64,000 nt of DNA from Thiosulfatihalobacter marinus (GCF_016019955.1 NZ_JAECRZ010000006.1:124001-188000), one strand, 5' to 3'; shown: positions 1-9,153, counted from the stretch's first letter. Made by a program: numbers and translations. The notes: generated from the letters alone by a model not told the origin.

Positions 1-721
1 CGTAGTTCACGCTGAGGTCGCGGGGCGAGATCGACCAGCTCCAGCTGACCGGATTGAACACAAACCCCTTGCGATCCACCGGCGTGACCCCGGATTGTTC
101 GAGCAAGGCAAACAGCTCGTCCGGCGTGATGAACTTGTGCCATTCATGCGTGCCCCTTGGCAGCCAGCGCATCACGAACTCGGCACCGACAATGGCGACG
201 GCAAAGCTTTTGGGGTTGCGGTTGATTGTCGAGCAAAGATGTAACCCGCCCGGTTTCAGCAATTGCTGACAGGCGGTGAGATATGACAGCGGATCGGCGA
301 CATGTTCGACGACCTCCATGTTCAGCACGATGTCGAACTGTTCGCCCGCCTCCGCCAGCGCCTCGGCTGTGGTGTGGCGATAATCGATGTTCAGACCGGA
401 TTGCTCGGCATGAACCTGTGCCACCGGAATATTACGTTCAGCGGCATCCGCGCCAACAACGGTGGCCCCAAGCCGCGCCATGGGCTCTGACAGAAGGCCG
501 CCGCCACAACCGATATCCAGCAGCCGCAGCCCGGTGAACGGCATGGGTTGGCCAAGGTCGCGATTGAACTCGGCCGCAATCTGGGACGTAATGTAATCAA
601 GACGGCACGGATTCAGCATGTGCAGCGGCTTGAACTTGCCCTTTGGATCCCACCATTCGGCAGCCATGGCTTCGAACTTGGCAACTTCGGCGGGATCAAC
701 TGTGGTCTGAGAGGCTTGCAT
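1..721 (-). CDS. ubiG: UbiG, ubiquinone biosynthesis O-methyltransferase (C-terminal end missing)
   Basis: SAM-dependent methyltransferase that carries out the two O-methylation steps of ubiquinone synthesis. The gene reads leftwards and leaves the window at base 1, so about 240 N-terminal codons are present. Seen: the class I SAM-binding motif [11 protein letters not shown] near residue 65, a post-I acidic motif around GADAAERN, and the UbiG-typical start in which an [14 protein letters not shown] stretch lies at about residues 21-34. The ATG at 721 is chosen because it fits this family start; a GTG six bases upstream is also in frame. It is divergent from the peptidase gene at 772, with only 50 bp between them for both promoters. 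Family assignment is secure; the missing end prevents a length check. Confidence 0.93.
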   Translation of the reverse strand, partial: MQASQTTVDPAEVAKFEAMAAEWWDPKGKFKPLHMLNPCRLDYITSQIAAEFNRDLGQPMPFTGLRLLDIGCGGGLLSEPMARLGATVVGADAAERNIPVAQVHAEQSGLNIDYRHTTAEALAEAGEQFDIVLNMEVVEHVADPLSYLTACQQLLKPGGLHLCSTINRNPKSFAVAIVGAEFVMRWLPRGTHEWHKFITPDELFALLEQSGVTPVDRKGFVFNPVSWSWSISPRDLSVNY

Positions 722-771
722 TTTCACTCATCCGTGGTCATTTGGGCTGTCCCAACCAATATAGGAAGGAC

Positions 772-1743
772 ATGGACAGAAACTCGGGCCAAAAGCGCGC
801 AGTGCACTACCTTTATCCTCCGGTCGAGCCCTTTGACCAGAGGCAGATGGACGTGGGCGATGGCCATATTGTCTATTACGAACAATCCGGCAATCCGGAT
901 GGTTTACCGGTGATTGTCGTGCATGGCGGCCCCGGCGGCGGCTGTAGCCCGGCCATGCGGCGCTACTTTGATCCCAAGGTTTATCGAATCATCCTGTTCG
1001 ACCAGCGCGGCTGTGGCCGGTCGCGCCCCCATGCCAGTGTCACCGCCAATACAACCTGGCATCTGGTGGCCGACATGGAGCGCATTCGCGCGGCGCTTGG
1101 GATCGATACATGGATCGTGTTCGGTGGCAGCTGGGGCGCGACGCTGTCGTTGCTGTACGCCCAGGCACACCCCGAATCAACCGTTTGCCTGATCCTGCGC
1201 GGCGTCTTCCTGATGCGGCAAAGCGAACTGGACTGGTTCTATGGCGGCGGGGCGGGCCATTTCTGGCCAGAGCCGTGGAAACGCTTTGTCGGGCTGATCC
1301 CCGAAGAGGAACGCGGCGACCTGATCGAAGCCTATCACCGCCGCCTGTTTTGCGGCGACCGCGCCACCGAGGTGAAATTCGCGCGATCCTGGGCCAGTTG
1401 GGAAAACGCGCTGGCATCAGTGTACTCGACCGGGTCAGGCGGCGAGCCGCCCGCGGATTATGCCCATGCCTTTTCGCGGCTGGAAAACCACTATTTCCGC
1501 AACAAGGGGTTTCTGGAAACGGACGGGCAGATCCTGGCCAATATGGACCGAATCCAGCACATACCCGGATATATCGTGCAGGGCCGGTATGACATGATCT
1601 GCCCGCCGCGCTCGGCCTTTGAACTGGCCGAACGGTGGGAGCGCGCGACGTTGCGCATCATCCGCAATGCGGGCCACGCGCTAAGCGAGCCGGGGATAAG
1701 CGCCGAGCTGGTCCGAATCATGGACGAATTGGCGCGACGCTAG
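772..1743 (+). CDS. pip: Proline iminopeptidase (alpha/beta hydrolase, peptidase family S33)
   Basis: Cytoplasmic peptidase that removes N-terminal proline from short peptides. The 323-residue product has the usual family length. Visible features are the oxyanion-hole motif HGGPGGG, the DQRGCGRS strand-turn typical of this family, the nucleophile elbow GGSWGATL (catalytic Ser), a late Asp in QGRYDMICPP and the catalytic His in NAGHALSEP. The start at 772 follows a good ribosome site (AGGAAGGA, bases 762-769); the same frame is open further upstream but lacks such a site. The next gene encodes a peptide-type binding protein, so the pair may serve use of proline-containing peptides (inference). 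Confidence 0.92.
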   Translation: MDRNSGQKRAVHYLYPPVEPFDQRQMDVGDGHIVYYEQSGNPDGLPVIVVHGGPGGGCSPAMRRYFDPKVYRIILFDQRGCGRSRPHASVTANTTWHLVADMERIRAALGIDTWIVFGGSWGATLSLLYAQAHPESTVCLILRGVFLMRQSELDWFYGGGAGHFWPEPWKRFVGLIPEEERGDLIEAYHRRLFCGDRATEVKFARSWASWENALASVYSTGSGGEPPADYAHAFSRLENHYFRNKGFLETDGQILANMDRIQHIPGYIVQGRYDMICPPRSAFELAERWERATLRIIRNAGHALSEPGISAELVRIMDELARR

Positions 1744-1812
1744 GAAAACGACTGGACAAGCGCGCGACAAGCGCGTCTGAATTGGGTCCGGAATTGGAAA
1801 TGGAGCATCCAA

Positions 1813-3321
1813 ATGGCGCGCATAAGCCGACGTAGCCTTCTGACCAGCGGTGCCGCCGCCGGTGTGCTGGCGGCCTCGGGCATGGCGCTGACGGCTGCGC
1901 CGCGTCAGGGCGGGATATTGCGTGCCGCCGTGGGTGGCGCCTTTACCGATGACTCGTGGGATAGCCGTGGACATTCCGGGCTGTTCATGATGGTGGCGGC
2001 CCATGGCATGGTGTTCGATTGCCTGACCGAGGTCGGCCCGGACGGGGCGCTGCGCGGTGAACTGGCGGAAAGCTGGCAGGCCAGCGCGGATGCGCGGGTC
2101 TGGACATTTGATTTGCGCAAGGATGTGACTTTTCACAACGGCAAATCCTTTGGCGCCGATGACGTGCTTGAAACCATGGCGCTGCATATGGGCAGGCAGT
2201 CGGCCTCGCCCGCCGCACCGCTGTTGTCGGCGGTGCAAGACCTGCGCAAGCTGTCCGACACACAGGTTCAGTTTCACCTGTCCGCGCCGAATGCCGATTT
2301 TCCGTATTTGATGGCGGATTATCACCTGATCATCTATCCCGCCGGCTATGTCGAACTGGCGATGATGAACGGGATCGGAACCGGGCTTTACCGCGTTGAA
2401 AACTTCGAGCCGGGCCACCGGCTGCGCGCGCGGCGCGTATCGTCGCATTACAAGGGGGCCTCGGCCGGTTTCTTTGACGAGGTTGAACTTCTCGCGCACA
2501 ACAATGCGGACGCACGAACAGGCGCACTGGCCCAGCGCGACGTGGACGTGGCCGCGCAACTGCCCCCGCAAACCGGGCGCGACTCGCTGGCCGGCGGGGT
2601 GCACCTGCACAGGGTTTCCGGGAACCGGCATATCGGATTTGCGCTCGACAGTTCGACCGCCCCGTTCGACAAGGCCGATCTGCGCAGGGCGCTGAAGATC
2701 GGGATCGACCGGACCGCGTTTCTGACGGATGTGCTGGGCGGGCACGGACGGATCGCACAAGACAGCCCGATCGGCCCTGCCAATCACTATTTCGCCGCCG
2801 ATCTGGCACCGGTTCCCCATGACCCGGATCATGCGCGGTACCTGTTGCGAAGGGCCGGTATCGACGGGGCGGTTCTGCACATGACGGGGTCTGCCGCAGA
2901 GGGCACGGCACGCGCAGGGGCGGCGTTTCAGTCGCAAATGCAGCGGCTTGGCCTGACAACCGATCTGGCCGCGCAACCCGCGCACGGAACCGTTCGGGCG
3001 GCGCAGTCCTCTGGCCGGGCAACCGAGGATTGGGTTTTGTCGACCTATCTGGCACCCGGCGCGGCGTGGAATTTCGGCCAGTGGGAAGATCCGCGTTTCA
3101 AATCGCTTCTCCTGTCCGCCCGTTCCGAACTGGATGGCAATCGCCGCCGGGCGCTGTATCGCGACCTGCAACATTTGTTGCGCGACGAAGGCCCGATCAT
3201 CGTGCCGGCCTTTGCCGATCACGTTTTTGCCACCCGCGATACGCTGGGCAAACCCGCAACTCTGGGCAACCTTTGGGCGCTGGACAATGCCCGGCTGGCA
3301 GAGCGTTGGTGGCGCGTTTGA
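1813..3321 (+). CDS. Tat-exported peptide/nickel-type ABC transporter substrate-binding protein
   Basis: A 502-residue periplasmic solute-binding protein of the SBP_bac_5 (DppA/OppA/NikA) family. The N-terminus is a Tat signal: SRRSLL with twin arginines at residues 6-7, then an alanine-rich hydrophobic stretch ending near residue 29. The mature part has the cluster signature around residues 95-125 (WTFDLRKDVTFHNGKSF) and a C-terminal lobe matching the family. No permease or ATPase gene lies beside it, so it is an orphan binding protein that must work with a transporter encoded elsewhere or act alone. Substrate cannot be read from sequence; peptide is favoured by family and by the upstream iminopeptidase. 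It is followed by the rimP promoter. Confidence 0.85.
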   Translation: MARISRRSLLTSGAAAGVLAASGMALTAAPRQGGILRAAVGGAFTDDSWDSRGHSGLFMMVAAHGMVFDCLTEVGPDGALRGELAESWQASADARVWTFDLRKDVTFHNGKSFGADDVLETMALHMGRQSASPAAPLLSAVQDLRKLSDTQVQFHLSAPNADFPYLMADYHLIIYPAGYVELAMMNGIGTGLYRVENFEPGHRLRARRVSSHYKGASAGFFDEVELLAHNNADARTGALAQRDVDVAAQLPPQTGRDSLAGGVHLHRVSGNRHIGFALDSSTAPFDKADLRRALKIGIDRTAFLTDVLGGHGRIAQDSPIGPANHYFAADLAPVPHDPDHARYLLRRAGIDGAVLHMTGSAAEGTARAGAAFQSQMQRLGLTTDLAAQPAHGTVRAAQSSGRATEDWVLSTYLAPGAAWNFGQWEDPRFKSLLLSARSELDGNRRRALYRDLQHLLRDEGPIIVPAFADHVFATRDTLGKPATLGNLWALDNARLAERWWRV

Positions 3322-3340
3322 CGCGCTGAACAGAACGGGG

Positions 3341-3369
3341 TTGCAGACTCGCACATGGAAGCGTATATC
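3341..3369 (+). promoter_or_regulatory. Putative sigma70 promoter of the rimP-nusA-infB operon
   Basis: TTGCAG (3341-3346), a 17-bp spacer and TATATC (3364-3369) form a good housekeeping promoter just after the binding-protein gene. It would start transcription near 3376, giving a leader of about 90 nt before rimP that contains the hairpin at 3425-3447. No start site was measured; this is a motif match. Confidence 0.6.
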
Positions 3370-3424
3370 CCCCTCAACAGCGGCGCGTTCGGGTCCTGAC
3401 CTGACGCTCCACCGGGAAAGTTCG

Positions 3425-3447
3425 ACGGGCCGCACGCCCGTTTTTTT
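3425..3447 (+). terminator. Intrinsic-terminator hairpin in the rimP leader (candidate attenuator)
   Basis: ACGGGC (3425-3430) and GCCCGT (3436-3441) form a 6-bp stem with a CGCAC loop, followed by an unbroken run of seven T (3441-3447). It ends only 18 bp before the rimP ATG and lies downstream of the promoter at 3341-3369. It therefore looks like a leader attenuator rather than only the end of the preceding gene, although it could serve both. Confidence 0.7.
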
Positions 3448-3465
3448 GTGCTTGGACCACGCGAT

Positions 3466-4047
3466 ATGAGTGACCTGATTGCCAAGTCGGCGATAGACCG
3501 CAAATTGGCCGAGATCGTTTCCCCCGTCATCGAGGACATGGGATTCGAGCTGGTGCGCCTGCGCCTGATGGGCGGCAATACGCACACGCTTCAGATAATG
3601 GCCGAACGGCCCGAGGGCGGTATCGAAGTGGACGACTGCGCCCAGATTTCGAATGCCGTCAGCGCAATTCTGGATGTCGAGGATCCGCTGTCGGATTCTT
3701 ATGTGCTGGAAGTTGGCAGCCCCGGAATCGACCGCCCCCTGACCCGGATCAAGGATTTCGAGACCTACGAAGGCTACGAAGCCAAGGTCGAAACAAGCGA
3801 TCTGATCGATGGGCGCAAGCGGTTCAGGGGTGTGTTGGCCGGGGTCGAAGGCGACGAGGTGCTGATCAACATTCAGGACAAGGGCGAGCCCATCACCGTT
3901 GGTCTTCAGTTCGACTGGCTGGCCGATGCCAAGCTGATGATGACCGACGACCTGATCAAGGAAATGCTGAAGGCCCGCAAGGCGGCCGGAACGCTGAACG
4001 AAGACGACTTTGACGAGATCGAGACCGAAGAGTCCGAGGAGGAATAA
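3466..4047 (+). CDS. rimP: RimP, ribosome maturation factor
   Basis: Assists late assembly of the 30S ribosomal subunit. The 193-residue product shows the RimP N-terminal alpha/beta domain ([17 protein letters not shown], residues about 14-30), the hallmark [26 protein letters not shown] region split around residues 60-80, the signature [10 protein letters not shown], and an SH3-like C-terminal domain. The tail is acidic ([15 protein letters not shown]) and longer than in enteric RimP, as usual in alphaproteobacteria. The ATG at 3466 is chosen over a GTG at 3448 that lies on the terminator T-run. First gene of rimP-nusA-ylxR-infB; nusA begins 2 bp after its stop, with its ribosome site inside the rimP tail. 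Confidence 0.95.
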   Translation: MSDLIAKSAIDRKLAEIVSPVIEDMGFELVRLRLMGGNTHTLQIMAERPEGGIEVDDCAQISNAVSAILDVEDPLSDSYVLEVGSPGIDRPLTRIKDFETYEGYEAKVETSDLIDGRKRFRGVLAGVEGDEVLINIQDKGEPITVGLQFDWLADAKLMMTDDLIKEMLKARKAAGTLNEDDFDEIETEESEEE

Positions 4048-4049
4048 GA

Positions 4050-5681
4050 ATGGCAATTACCTCTGCAAACCAGCTGGAACTGCTCCAGACAGCCGAGGCC
4101 GTGGCCCGCGAAAAGATGATCGACCCCGGTCTGGTGGTCGAGGCGATGGAAGAGAGCCTCGCCCGCGCGGCCAAATCGCGTTACGGCGCCGAAATGGACA
4201 TACGCGTGTCGATAGACCGCAAGACCGGCAAGGCAACGTTTACCCGCGTGCGTACAGTGGTCGAAGACGACGCGCTTGAGAATTATCAGGCCGAGTTCAC
4301 AGTGGATCAGGCCAAGCAGTACATGGAAGATCCCAAGGTGGGAGACACCTTTGTGGAAGAGGTTCCGCCGGTGGAAATGGGCCGGATCGCGGCACAATCG
4401 GCCAAGCAGGTCATCTTGCAGAAGGTGCGCGAAGCCGAACGGGACCGCCAGTACGAGGAATTCAAGGATCGCGCCGGCACCATCATCAACGGTGTGGTCA
4501 AGCGCGAGGAATACGGCAACGTCATCGTCGATGTCGGCCGGGGCGAAGGCATCCTGCGCCGCAACGAGAAAATCGGCCGCGAATCGTATCGTCCGAATGA
4601 CCGTATCCGCTGTTACATCAAGGACGTGCGCCGCGAGACCCGTGGCCCGCAGATTTTCCTGAGCCGCACCGCGCCGGAATTCATGGCCGAACTGTTCAAG
4701 ATGGAAGTGCCGGAAATCTATGACGGCATCATCGAAATCAAGGCCGTGGCCCGCGATCCCGGTTCGCGCGCCAAGATCGCCGTGATTTCCTATGATGGCT
4801 CGATCGATCCCGTGGGGGCCTGTGTGGGTATGCGCGGCAGCCGTGTTCAGGCCGTCGTGAACGAACTTCAGGGCGAAAAGATCGACATCATCCCGTGGAA
4901 CGAGGATCAGCCAACCTTCCTGGTGAACGCGCTGCAACCGGCGGAAGTGTCAAAGGTGGTTCTGGACGAGGAAGCCGGCAAGATCGAAGTGGTTGTCCCG
5001 GACGAGCAACTGTCGCTGGCGATTGGCCGCCGCGGCCAGAACGTGCGTCTGGCCTCGCAGCTGACAAATCTTGATATCGATATCATGACCGAGGCCGAGG
5101 AATCCGAGCGTCGCCAGAAGGAATTCGAAGAGCGCACCGCGCTGTTCATGGAAACCCTGGATCTGGACGAGTTCTTTGCCCAGTTGCTGGTGTCCGAAGG
5201 CTTTACCAACCTCGAAGAGGTGGCTTATGTCGAGGTGGACGAACTTCTGGTGATCGACGGTGTGGACGAAGACACGGCAAACGAGCTTCAGGCCCGTGCG
5301 CGCGACTTCCTGGAGGCACAGGCCAAGGCGGCGCTTGACACTGCCCGTGCTTTGGGCGTCGAAGACAGCCTTGTGAATTTTGAGGGCCTGACGCCACAGA
5401 TGATCGAGGCGCTGGCCAAGGACGGTGTTCTGACCCTTGAAGATTTCGCAACCTGTGCCGATTGGGAACTGGCCGGAGGCTGGACCACGGTAGACGGCGA
5501 GCGCGTCAAGGATGACGGCCTGCTAGAGCCTTTCGGAACATCGCTGGAAGAGGCGCAGGATATGGTGATGACCGCGCGCATCGTGCTCGGCTGGGTGGAC
5601 CCCGAGGATCTGATCGCTCAGGAGCAGTCCGAAGAAGGTGACGCCGCGGACGGCGAAGCAAAAGAGGAGACCGGGGCCTGA
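4050..5681 (+). CDS. nusA: NusA, transcription termination/antitermination factor
   Basis: Binds RNA polymerase and nascent RNA and modulates pausing, termination and antitermination. The 543-residue product carries the N-terminal polymerase-binding domain (residues about 1-130), an S1 domain (about 139-203, GTIINGVVKREEYGNVIVDVG at its start), KH1 with GACVGMRGSRVQAV (about 255-270) and KH2 with LSLAIGRRGQNVRLA (about 323-338). The C-terminus has two helix-hairpin acidic repeats of the kind seen in alphaproteobacteria and a short charged tail. The gene directly follows rimP. Its stop codon lies inside a perfect inverted repeat (5671-5694). Confidence 0.97.
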   Translation: MAITSANQLELLQTAEAVAREKMIDPGLVVEAMEESLARAAKSRYGAEMDIRVSIDRKTGKATFTRVRTVVEDDALENYQAEFTVDQAKQYMEDPKVGDTFVEEVPPVEMGRIAAQSAKQVILQKVREAERDRQYEEFKDRAGTIINGVVKREEYGNVIVDVGRGEGILRRNEKIGRESYRPNDRIRCYIKDVRRETRGPQIFLSRTAPEFMAELFKMEVPEIYDGIIEIKAVARDPGSRAKIAVISYDGSIDPVGACVGMRGSRVQAVVNELQGEKIDIIPWNEDQPTFLVNALQPAEVSKVVLDEEAGKIEVVVPDEQLSLAIGRRGQNVRLASQLTNLDIDIMTEAEESERRQKEFEERTALFMETLDLDEFFAQLLVSEGFTNLEEVAYVEVDELLVIDGVDEDTANELQARARDFLEAQAKAALDTARALGVEDSLVNFEGLTPQMIEALAKDGVLTLEDFATCADWELAGGWTTVDGERVKDDGLLEPFGTSLEEAQDMVMTARIVLGWVDPEDLIAQEQSEEGDAADGEAKEETGA

Positions 5682-5694
5682 TCTCAGGCCCCGG
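5671..5694 (+). other. Perfect inverted repeat spanning the nusA stop and the ylxR leader
   Basis: CCGGGGCCTGA (5671-5681) and TCAGGCCCCGG (5684-5694) are exact reverse complements separated by TC, so the RNA can form a hairpin of about ten pairs with a tetraloop. It contains the nusA TGA and overlaps the G-rich stretch just before the ylxR ATG at 5704 that would be its ribosome site. There is no T-run, so it is not a standard terminator. A role in RNA processing or in translational coupling is an inference. Confidence 0.7.
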
Positions 5695-5703
5695 GGGCAC
5701 GAC

Positions 5704-6336
5704 ATGGGACGCGGTGGGCGACCCAACGACCGGAGCGGCGAACCGGAACGCAAGTGCATCGTGACCGGAGAGGTTGCGCCGCGCGTCGAACTGGTGCGGT
5801 TCGTGGTCGGACCCGATGACCAGATCGTGCCGGATATTTTCGGCAAGCTGCCCGGACGCGGCATCTGGATCCGGGCGGATCGCGATGCCATCGCCAAGGC
5901 GGCGCACAAGGGGCTGTTTTCCCGCGCCGCCAAGACTCGGGTGGCGGCGCCCGAAGGGCTGGTTGATGAGGTCGAAAGACAACTGGTACGCCGCGTTGTC
6001 GAGCTGATCAGTCTTTCCAGAAAATCGGGAAGCGCCATCGCCGGTTACGAAAAGGTAAAGGACTGGCTGATCAAGGATCAGGCGGAAGTTCTGCTTCAGG
6101 CATCGGATGGTTCCGAGAGAGGCAAAAGCAAGTTGCGACCGCCAGATGACGGCGCACATATCGACTGGATGACCGCCTTTGAATTGGGTTTGGCATTTGG
6201 GCGACAAACTGTGATACATGGGGCGCTTGCGTCTGGTGGACTCACTCTACGTGTTGTAGAGGAGGCCCAAAGATTAAAAGGCGTTCGCGGAATTACGGTG
6301 GCAGGGGCCATCGGAAAGGAAAAGACGGCCAGATGA
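5704..6336 (+). CDS. YlxR (DUF448) - L7Ae-like RNA-binding fusion protein
   Basis: A 210-residue predicted RNA-binding protein of the nusA-infB operon. Residues about 15-95 are the YlxR/DUF448 domain ([20 protein letters not shown], then [15 protein letters not shown]). Residues about 100-195 look like a ribosomal L7Ae/eL8-type domain ([20 protein letters not shown]). This fusion is common in alphaproteobacteria, where Bacillus has two separate proteins. Its exact role is not established; YlxR of other bacteria has been linked to RNase P and transcription control. The ATG at 5704 gives the usual family start. The stop overlaps the infB start (ATGA at 6333-6336), so the two are probably translationally coupled. 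Confidence 0.88.
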   Translation: MGRGGRPNDRSGEPERKCIVTGEVAPRVELVRFVVGPDDQIVPDIFGKLPGRGIWIRADRDAIAKAAHKGLFSRAAKTRVAAPEGLVDEVERQLVRRVVELISLSRKSGSAIAGYEKVKDWLIKDQAEVLLQASDGSERGKSKLRPPDDGAHIDWMTAFELGLAFGRQTVIHGALASGGLTLRVVEEAQRLKGVRGITVAGAIGKEKTAR

Positions 6337-8834
6337 GCGATAACGACGGTAAAAAAACCCTGGGTCTGCGTGGCGGCAACCGGTCGGGCAATGTGAAGCA
6401 AAGCTTCAGCCATGGCCGGACCAAGAATGTCGTGGTGGAAACCAAGCGCAAACGTGTTGTGGTTCCCAAACCCGGCGCCGGGAAACCGGGTGCATCTTCT
6501 GCGAAGACGCCCGGAGGCGATCCGGCGCGACGCCCAGCCGGAATATCGGATGCGGAGATGGAGCGCCGCCTGAAGGCATTGCACGCTGCCAAGGCGCGTG
6601 AAGCCGACGAGGCAGCGGCACGCGAAGCCGAGGAAAAGGCACGCGCCGAAGAGCGCGAACGCCGTCGGCAAGAAGCCGAGGAAAAAGAACGCGAGCAGCG
6701 CGAGGCCGAGGAAAAGGCCCGCAAGAAAGCCGAAGAAGAAGACCGCAAGCGCGCCGAGGAAGAGGCCGCGGCCAAACGTGCCGAAGCCGAAGCCGCCGCT
6801 GCCGTCTCACAGCCAACGACAGAACCTGCCGCGCGCAACCCCGGTGCGGGCAAACCCGCTCCGGCGGCGACCCCGCGCAAGCAGGATCGTGAACGCGATC
6901 AACGCTCGAACCGGGGCAAGGGACGCGACGATGGCCGCCGTTCCGGCAAGTTGACGCTGAACCAGGCGCTTTCGGGCGAAGGTGGGCGGCAGAAATCGCT
7001 GGCTGCCATGAAGCGTAAGCAGGAACGCGCGCGTCAGAAGGCGATGGGCGGCCCTGTGGAGCGCGAAAAGGTGATCCGCGAAGTACAGCTGCCCGAAGCG
7101 ATTGTCGTGTCGGAACTGGCCAACCGGATGGCAGAGCGCGTGGCTGACGTGGTCAAGGCGCTCATGAACATGGGCATGATGGTCACGCAGAACCAGACGA
7201 TAGACGCTGACACCGCGGAACTGATCATCGAGGAATTTGGCCACAAGGTTGTGCGCGTTTCGGATGCCGATGTCGAAGATGTCATTTCCGATGGCGACGA
7301 CACGGAAGAGGATCTTCAGCCGCGACCGCCGGTGATTACCATTATGGGTCACGTCGACCATGGCAAGACCTCGCTTCTGGACGCGATCCGCGATGCCAAG
7401 GTGGTTGCCGGCGAAGCGGGCGGGATCACTCAGCATATCGGCGCCTATCAGGTGACAACCGACAGCGGCGCGGTTCTGAGCTTTCTTGACACACCGGGCC
7501 ACGCGGCATTTACGTCGATGCGATCGCGTGGTGCTCAGGTTACAGACATTGTTGTTCTGGTTGTGGCGGCCGACGATTCGGTGATGCCGCAGACGATCGA
7601 AGCGATCAACCACGCCAAGGCCGCGCAAGTGCCGATGATCGTGGCGATCAACAAGATCGACAAACCTGCGGCCGACCCGGACAAGGTGCGGGCCGAATTG
7701 CTGCAATACGAAGTCATCGTCGAGAAGATGTCGGGCGAAGTGCAGGATGTCGAAGTATCCGCAATCACCGGACAGGGGCTGGACGAACTTCTGGAAGCCA
7801 TTGCGCTCCAGTCGGAAATCCTTGAACTCAAGGCCAACCCGGATCGCGCCGCGCAAGGTGCCGTGATCGAGGCACAGTTGGACGTGGGTCGCGGCCCGGT
7901 TGCAACCGTTCTGGTTCAAAAGGGCACGCTACGCCAAGGCGATATCTTTGTCGTGGGCGAGCAATACGGCAAGGTCCGCGCGCTGATCAACGACAAGGGG
8001 GAACGCGTGGAAGAGGCCGGGCCTTCGGTTCCTGTCGAGGTGTTGGGCCTGAATGGCACACCCGAAGCGGGCGATGTTCTGAACGTTACCGAGACCGAGG
8101 CGCAGGCCCGTGAGATTGCCGAATATCGCGCCCAGGTCGCCAAGGACAAGCGCGCCGCTGCTGGTGCCGCCACGACGTTGGAACAACTGATGGCCAAAGC
8201 CAAGGAAGACGAGAGTGTCTCGGAACTTCCTATTCTTGTGAAGGCGGATGTTCAGGGCTCGGCCGAAGCTATCGTTCAGGCGATGGAAAAGATCGGCAAC
8301 GACGAAGTGCGAGTCCGCGTGCTGCACTCGGGTGTTGGCGCAATCACCGAGACCGATGTTGGCCTTGCCGAGGCATCCGGCGCCCCGATCATGGGTTTCA
8401 ACGTCCGGGCCAACGCCTCGGCGCGAAATACAGCCAACCAGAAAGGTGTGGAGATTCGCTACTATTCGGTGATCTATGACCTCGTGGATGACGTGAAAGC
8501 CGCCGCATCTGGCCTTCTGAGCGCGGAAATCAAGGAAAACTTCATCGGGTATGCCGAGATCAAGGACGTGTTCAAAGTCTCGAATGTCGGCAAGGTTGCC
8601 GGCTGTCTTGTGACCGAGGGCATTGCGCGTCGCTCGGCCGGCGTGCGCCTGTTGCGTGACAACGTAGTGATTCACGAAGGTACGTTGAAGACACTCAAGC
8701 GCTTCAAGGATGAAGTTGCCGAGGTGCAATCCGGCCAGGAATGCGGCATGGCGTTCGAGAACTACGACGATATTCGCCAAGGCGATGTCATCGAAATCTT
8801 CGAGCGCGAAGAAGTCAACCGTACGCTTGACTAG
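6333..8834 (+). CDS. infB: Translation initiation factor IF-2
   Basis: GTPase that brings initiator tRNA to the ribosome. The 833-residue product starts with a long, highly charged Ala/Glu/Arg-rich segment (about 80-190) of low complexity, followed by the IF2_N helix region ([19 protein letters not shown]) and the G domain: G1 GHVDHGKT near residue 338, G3 DTPGH near 386 and G4 NKID near 442. The rest has the usual domains II, III and C2, including [16 protein letters not shown]. Length is normal for alphaproteobacteria. Last gene of the operon; a strong terminator follows 8 bp after the stop. Confidence 0.97.
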   Translation: MSDNDGKKTLGLRGGNRSGNVKQSFSHGRTKNVVVETKRKRVVVPKPGAGKPGASSAKTPGGDPARRPAGISDAEMERRLKALHAAKAREADEAAAREAEEKARAEERERRRQEAEEKEREQREAEEKARKKAEEEDRKRAEEEAAAKRAEAEAAAAVSQPTTEPAARNPGAGKPAPAATPRKQDRERDQRSNRGKGRDDGRRSGKLTLNQALSGEGGRQKSLAAMKRKQERARQKAMGGPVEREKVIREVQLPEAIVVSELANRMAERVADVVKALMNMGMMVTQNQTIDADTAELIIEEFGHKVVRVSDADVEDVISDGDDTEEDLQPRPPVITIMGHVDHGKTSLLDAIRDAKVVAGEAGGITQHIGAYQVTTDSGAVLSFLDTPGHAAFTSMRSRGAQVTDIVVLVVAADDSVMPQTIEAINHAKAAQVPMIVAINKIDKPAADPDKVRAELLQYEVIVEKMSGEVQDVEVSAITGQGLDELLEAIALQSEILELKANPDRAAQGAVIEAQLDVGRGPVATVLVQKGTLRQGDIFVVGEQYGKVRALINDKGERVEEAGPSVPVEVLGLNGTPEAGDVLNVTETEAQAREIAEYRAQVAKDKRAAAGAATTLEQLMAKAKEDESVSELPILVKADVQGSAEAIVQAMEKIGNDEVRVRVLHSGVGAITETDVGLAEASGAPIMGFNVRANASARNTANQKGVEIRYYSVIYDLVDDVKAAASGLLSAEIKENFIGYAEIKDVFKVSNVGKVAGCLVTEGIARRSAGVRLLRDNVVIHEGTLKTLKRFKDEVAEVQSGQECGMAFENYDDIRQGDVIEIFEREEVNRTLD

Positions 8835-8841
8835 AAAAAAA

Positions 8842-8875
8842 GAGGGGCGCTTGCGGCGCCCCTCATTTTCGTTTT
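8842..8875 (+). terminator. Rho-independent terminator of the rimP-infB operon
   Basis: GAGGGGCGC (8842-8850) and GCGCCCCTC (8856-8864) form a 9-bp stem with a TTGCG loop, followed by ATTTTCGTTTT. A run of A upstream (8835-8841) would give a T-run on the other strand, so it can also stop transcription arriving from the small minus-strand gene at 8898-9035. Confidence 0.9.
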
Positions 8876-8897
8876 GTCCCGTGAGATCGGTGAATGA

Positions 8898-9035
8898 TTA
8901 TCTATTGGCAGACGTGATTGGCTTGCCGGAGTAGATCGCGTTACCCACGCGAACGGATATCCGACCACCAGGCAAAGCCTTCACAAAGGTTCCTTGAATG
9001 GAAACCCTGCTGCTCACTGTTATTGTCCTAAGCAT
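8898..9035 (-). CDS. Small protein of 45 residues, function unknown
   Basis: An open frame too short for routine gene calls: ATG at 9035, TAA at 8898-8900. The product begins MLRTITVSSRVSIQGTF and contains a VKALPGGRISVRVG segment, alternating hydrophobic and charged residues like a small beta-sheet or OB/SH3-like fold. A good ribosome site (TGGGGA) lies 8 bases before the ATG, inside a 7-bp stem (TGTCAAA/TTTGACA, 9035-9041 and 9054-9060) with the ribosome site in the loop. Codon use is less G+C-rich than the neighbours. I have a vague memory of similar small VQG...RVRVG proteins in Rhodobacterales but cannot name a family. It lies downstream of mutT on the same strand, 175 bp away. Confidence 0.6.
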   Translation of the reverse strand: MLRTITVSSRVSIQGTFVKALPGGRISVRVGNAIYSGKPITSANR

Positions 9036-9111
9036 GTCAAATATCCCCAGTAGTTTGACAGTTCGGATTTGGTCCTTGTGCTAAAGCGCGGCATCCGCAA
9101 AGATGTCACAC

Positions 9112-9153
9112 TAACGTAAAAGTAACGTAACTTTTTGTTCGTGAGAAGAACAA
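9112..9153. repeat. Paired direct repeats and a palindrome between mutT and the small gene
   Basis: TAACGTAA occurs at 9112-9119 and 9123-9130, exactly 11 bp (one helical turn) apart. It is followed by a palindrome with arms TTGTTC (9135-9140) and GAACAA (9148-9153). The block lies about 75-125 bp upstream of the small gene start at 9035 and is AT-rich compared with its surroundings, so it is a plausible regulator-binding and promoter region for that gene. No known factor recognised. Confidence 0.45.

Noticed and set aside
1681-4056. Very long open frame (791 codons) on the minus strand across the binding protein and rimP
   Set aside because: It runs antisense to two well-supported genes, has no family motif, and is explained by high G+C with few stop codons in that frame.
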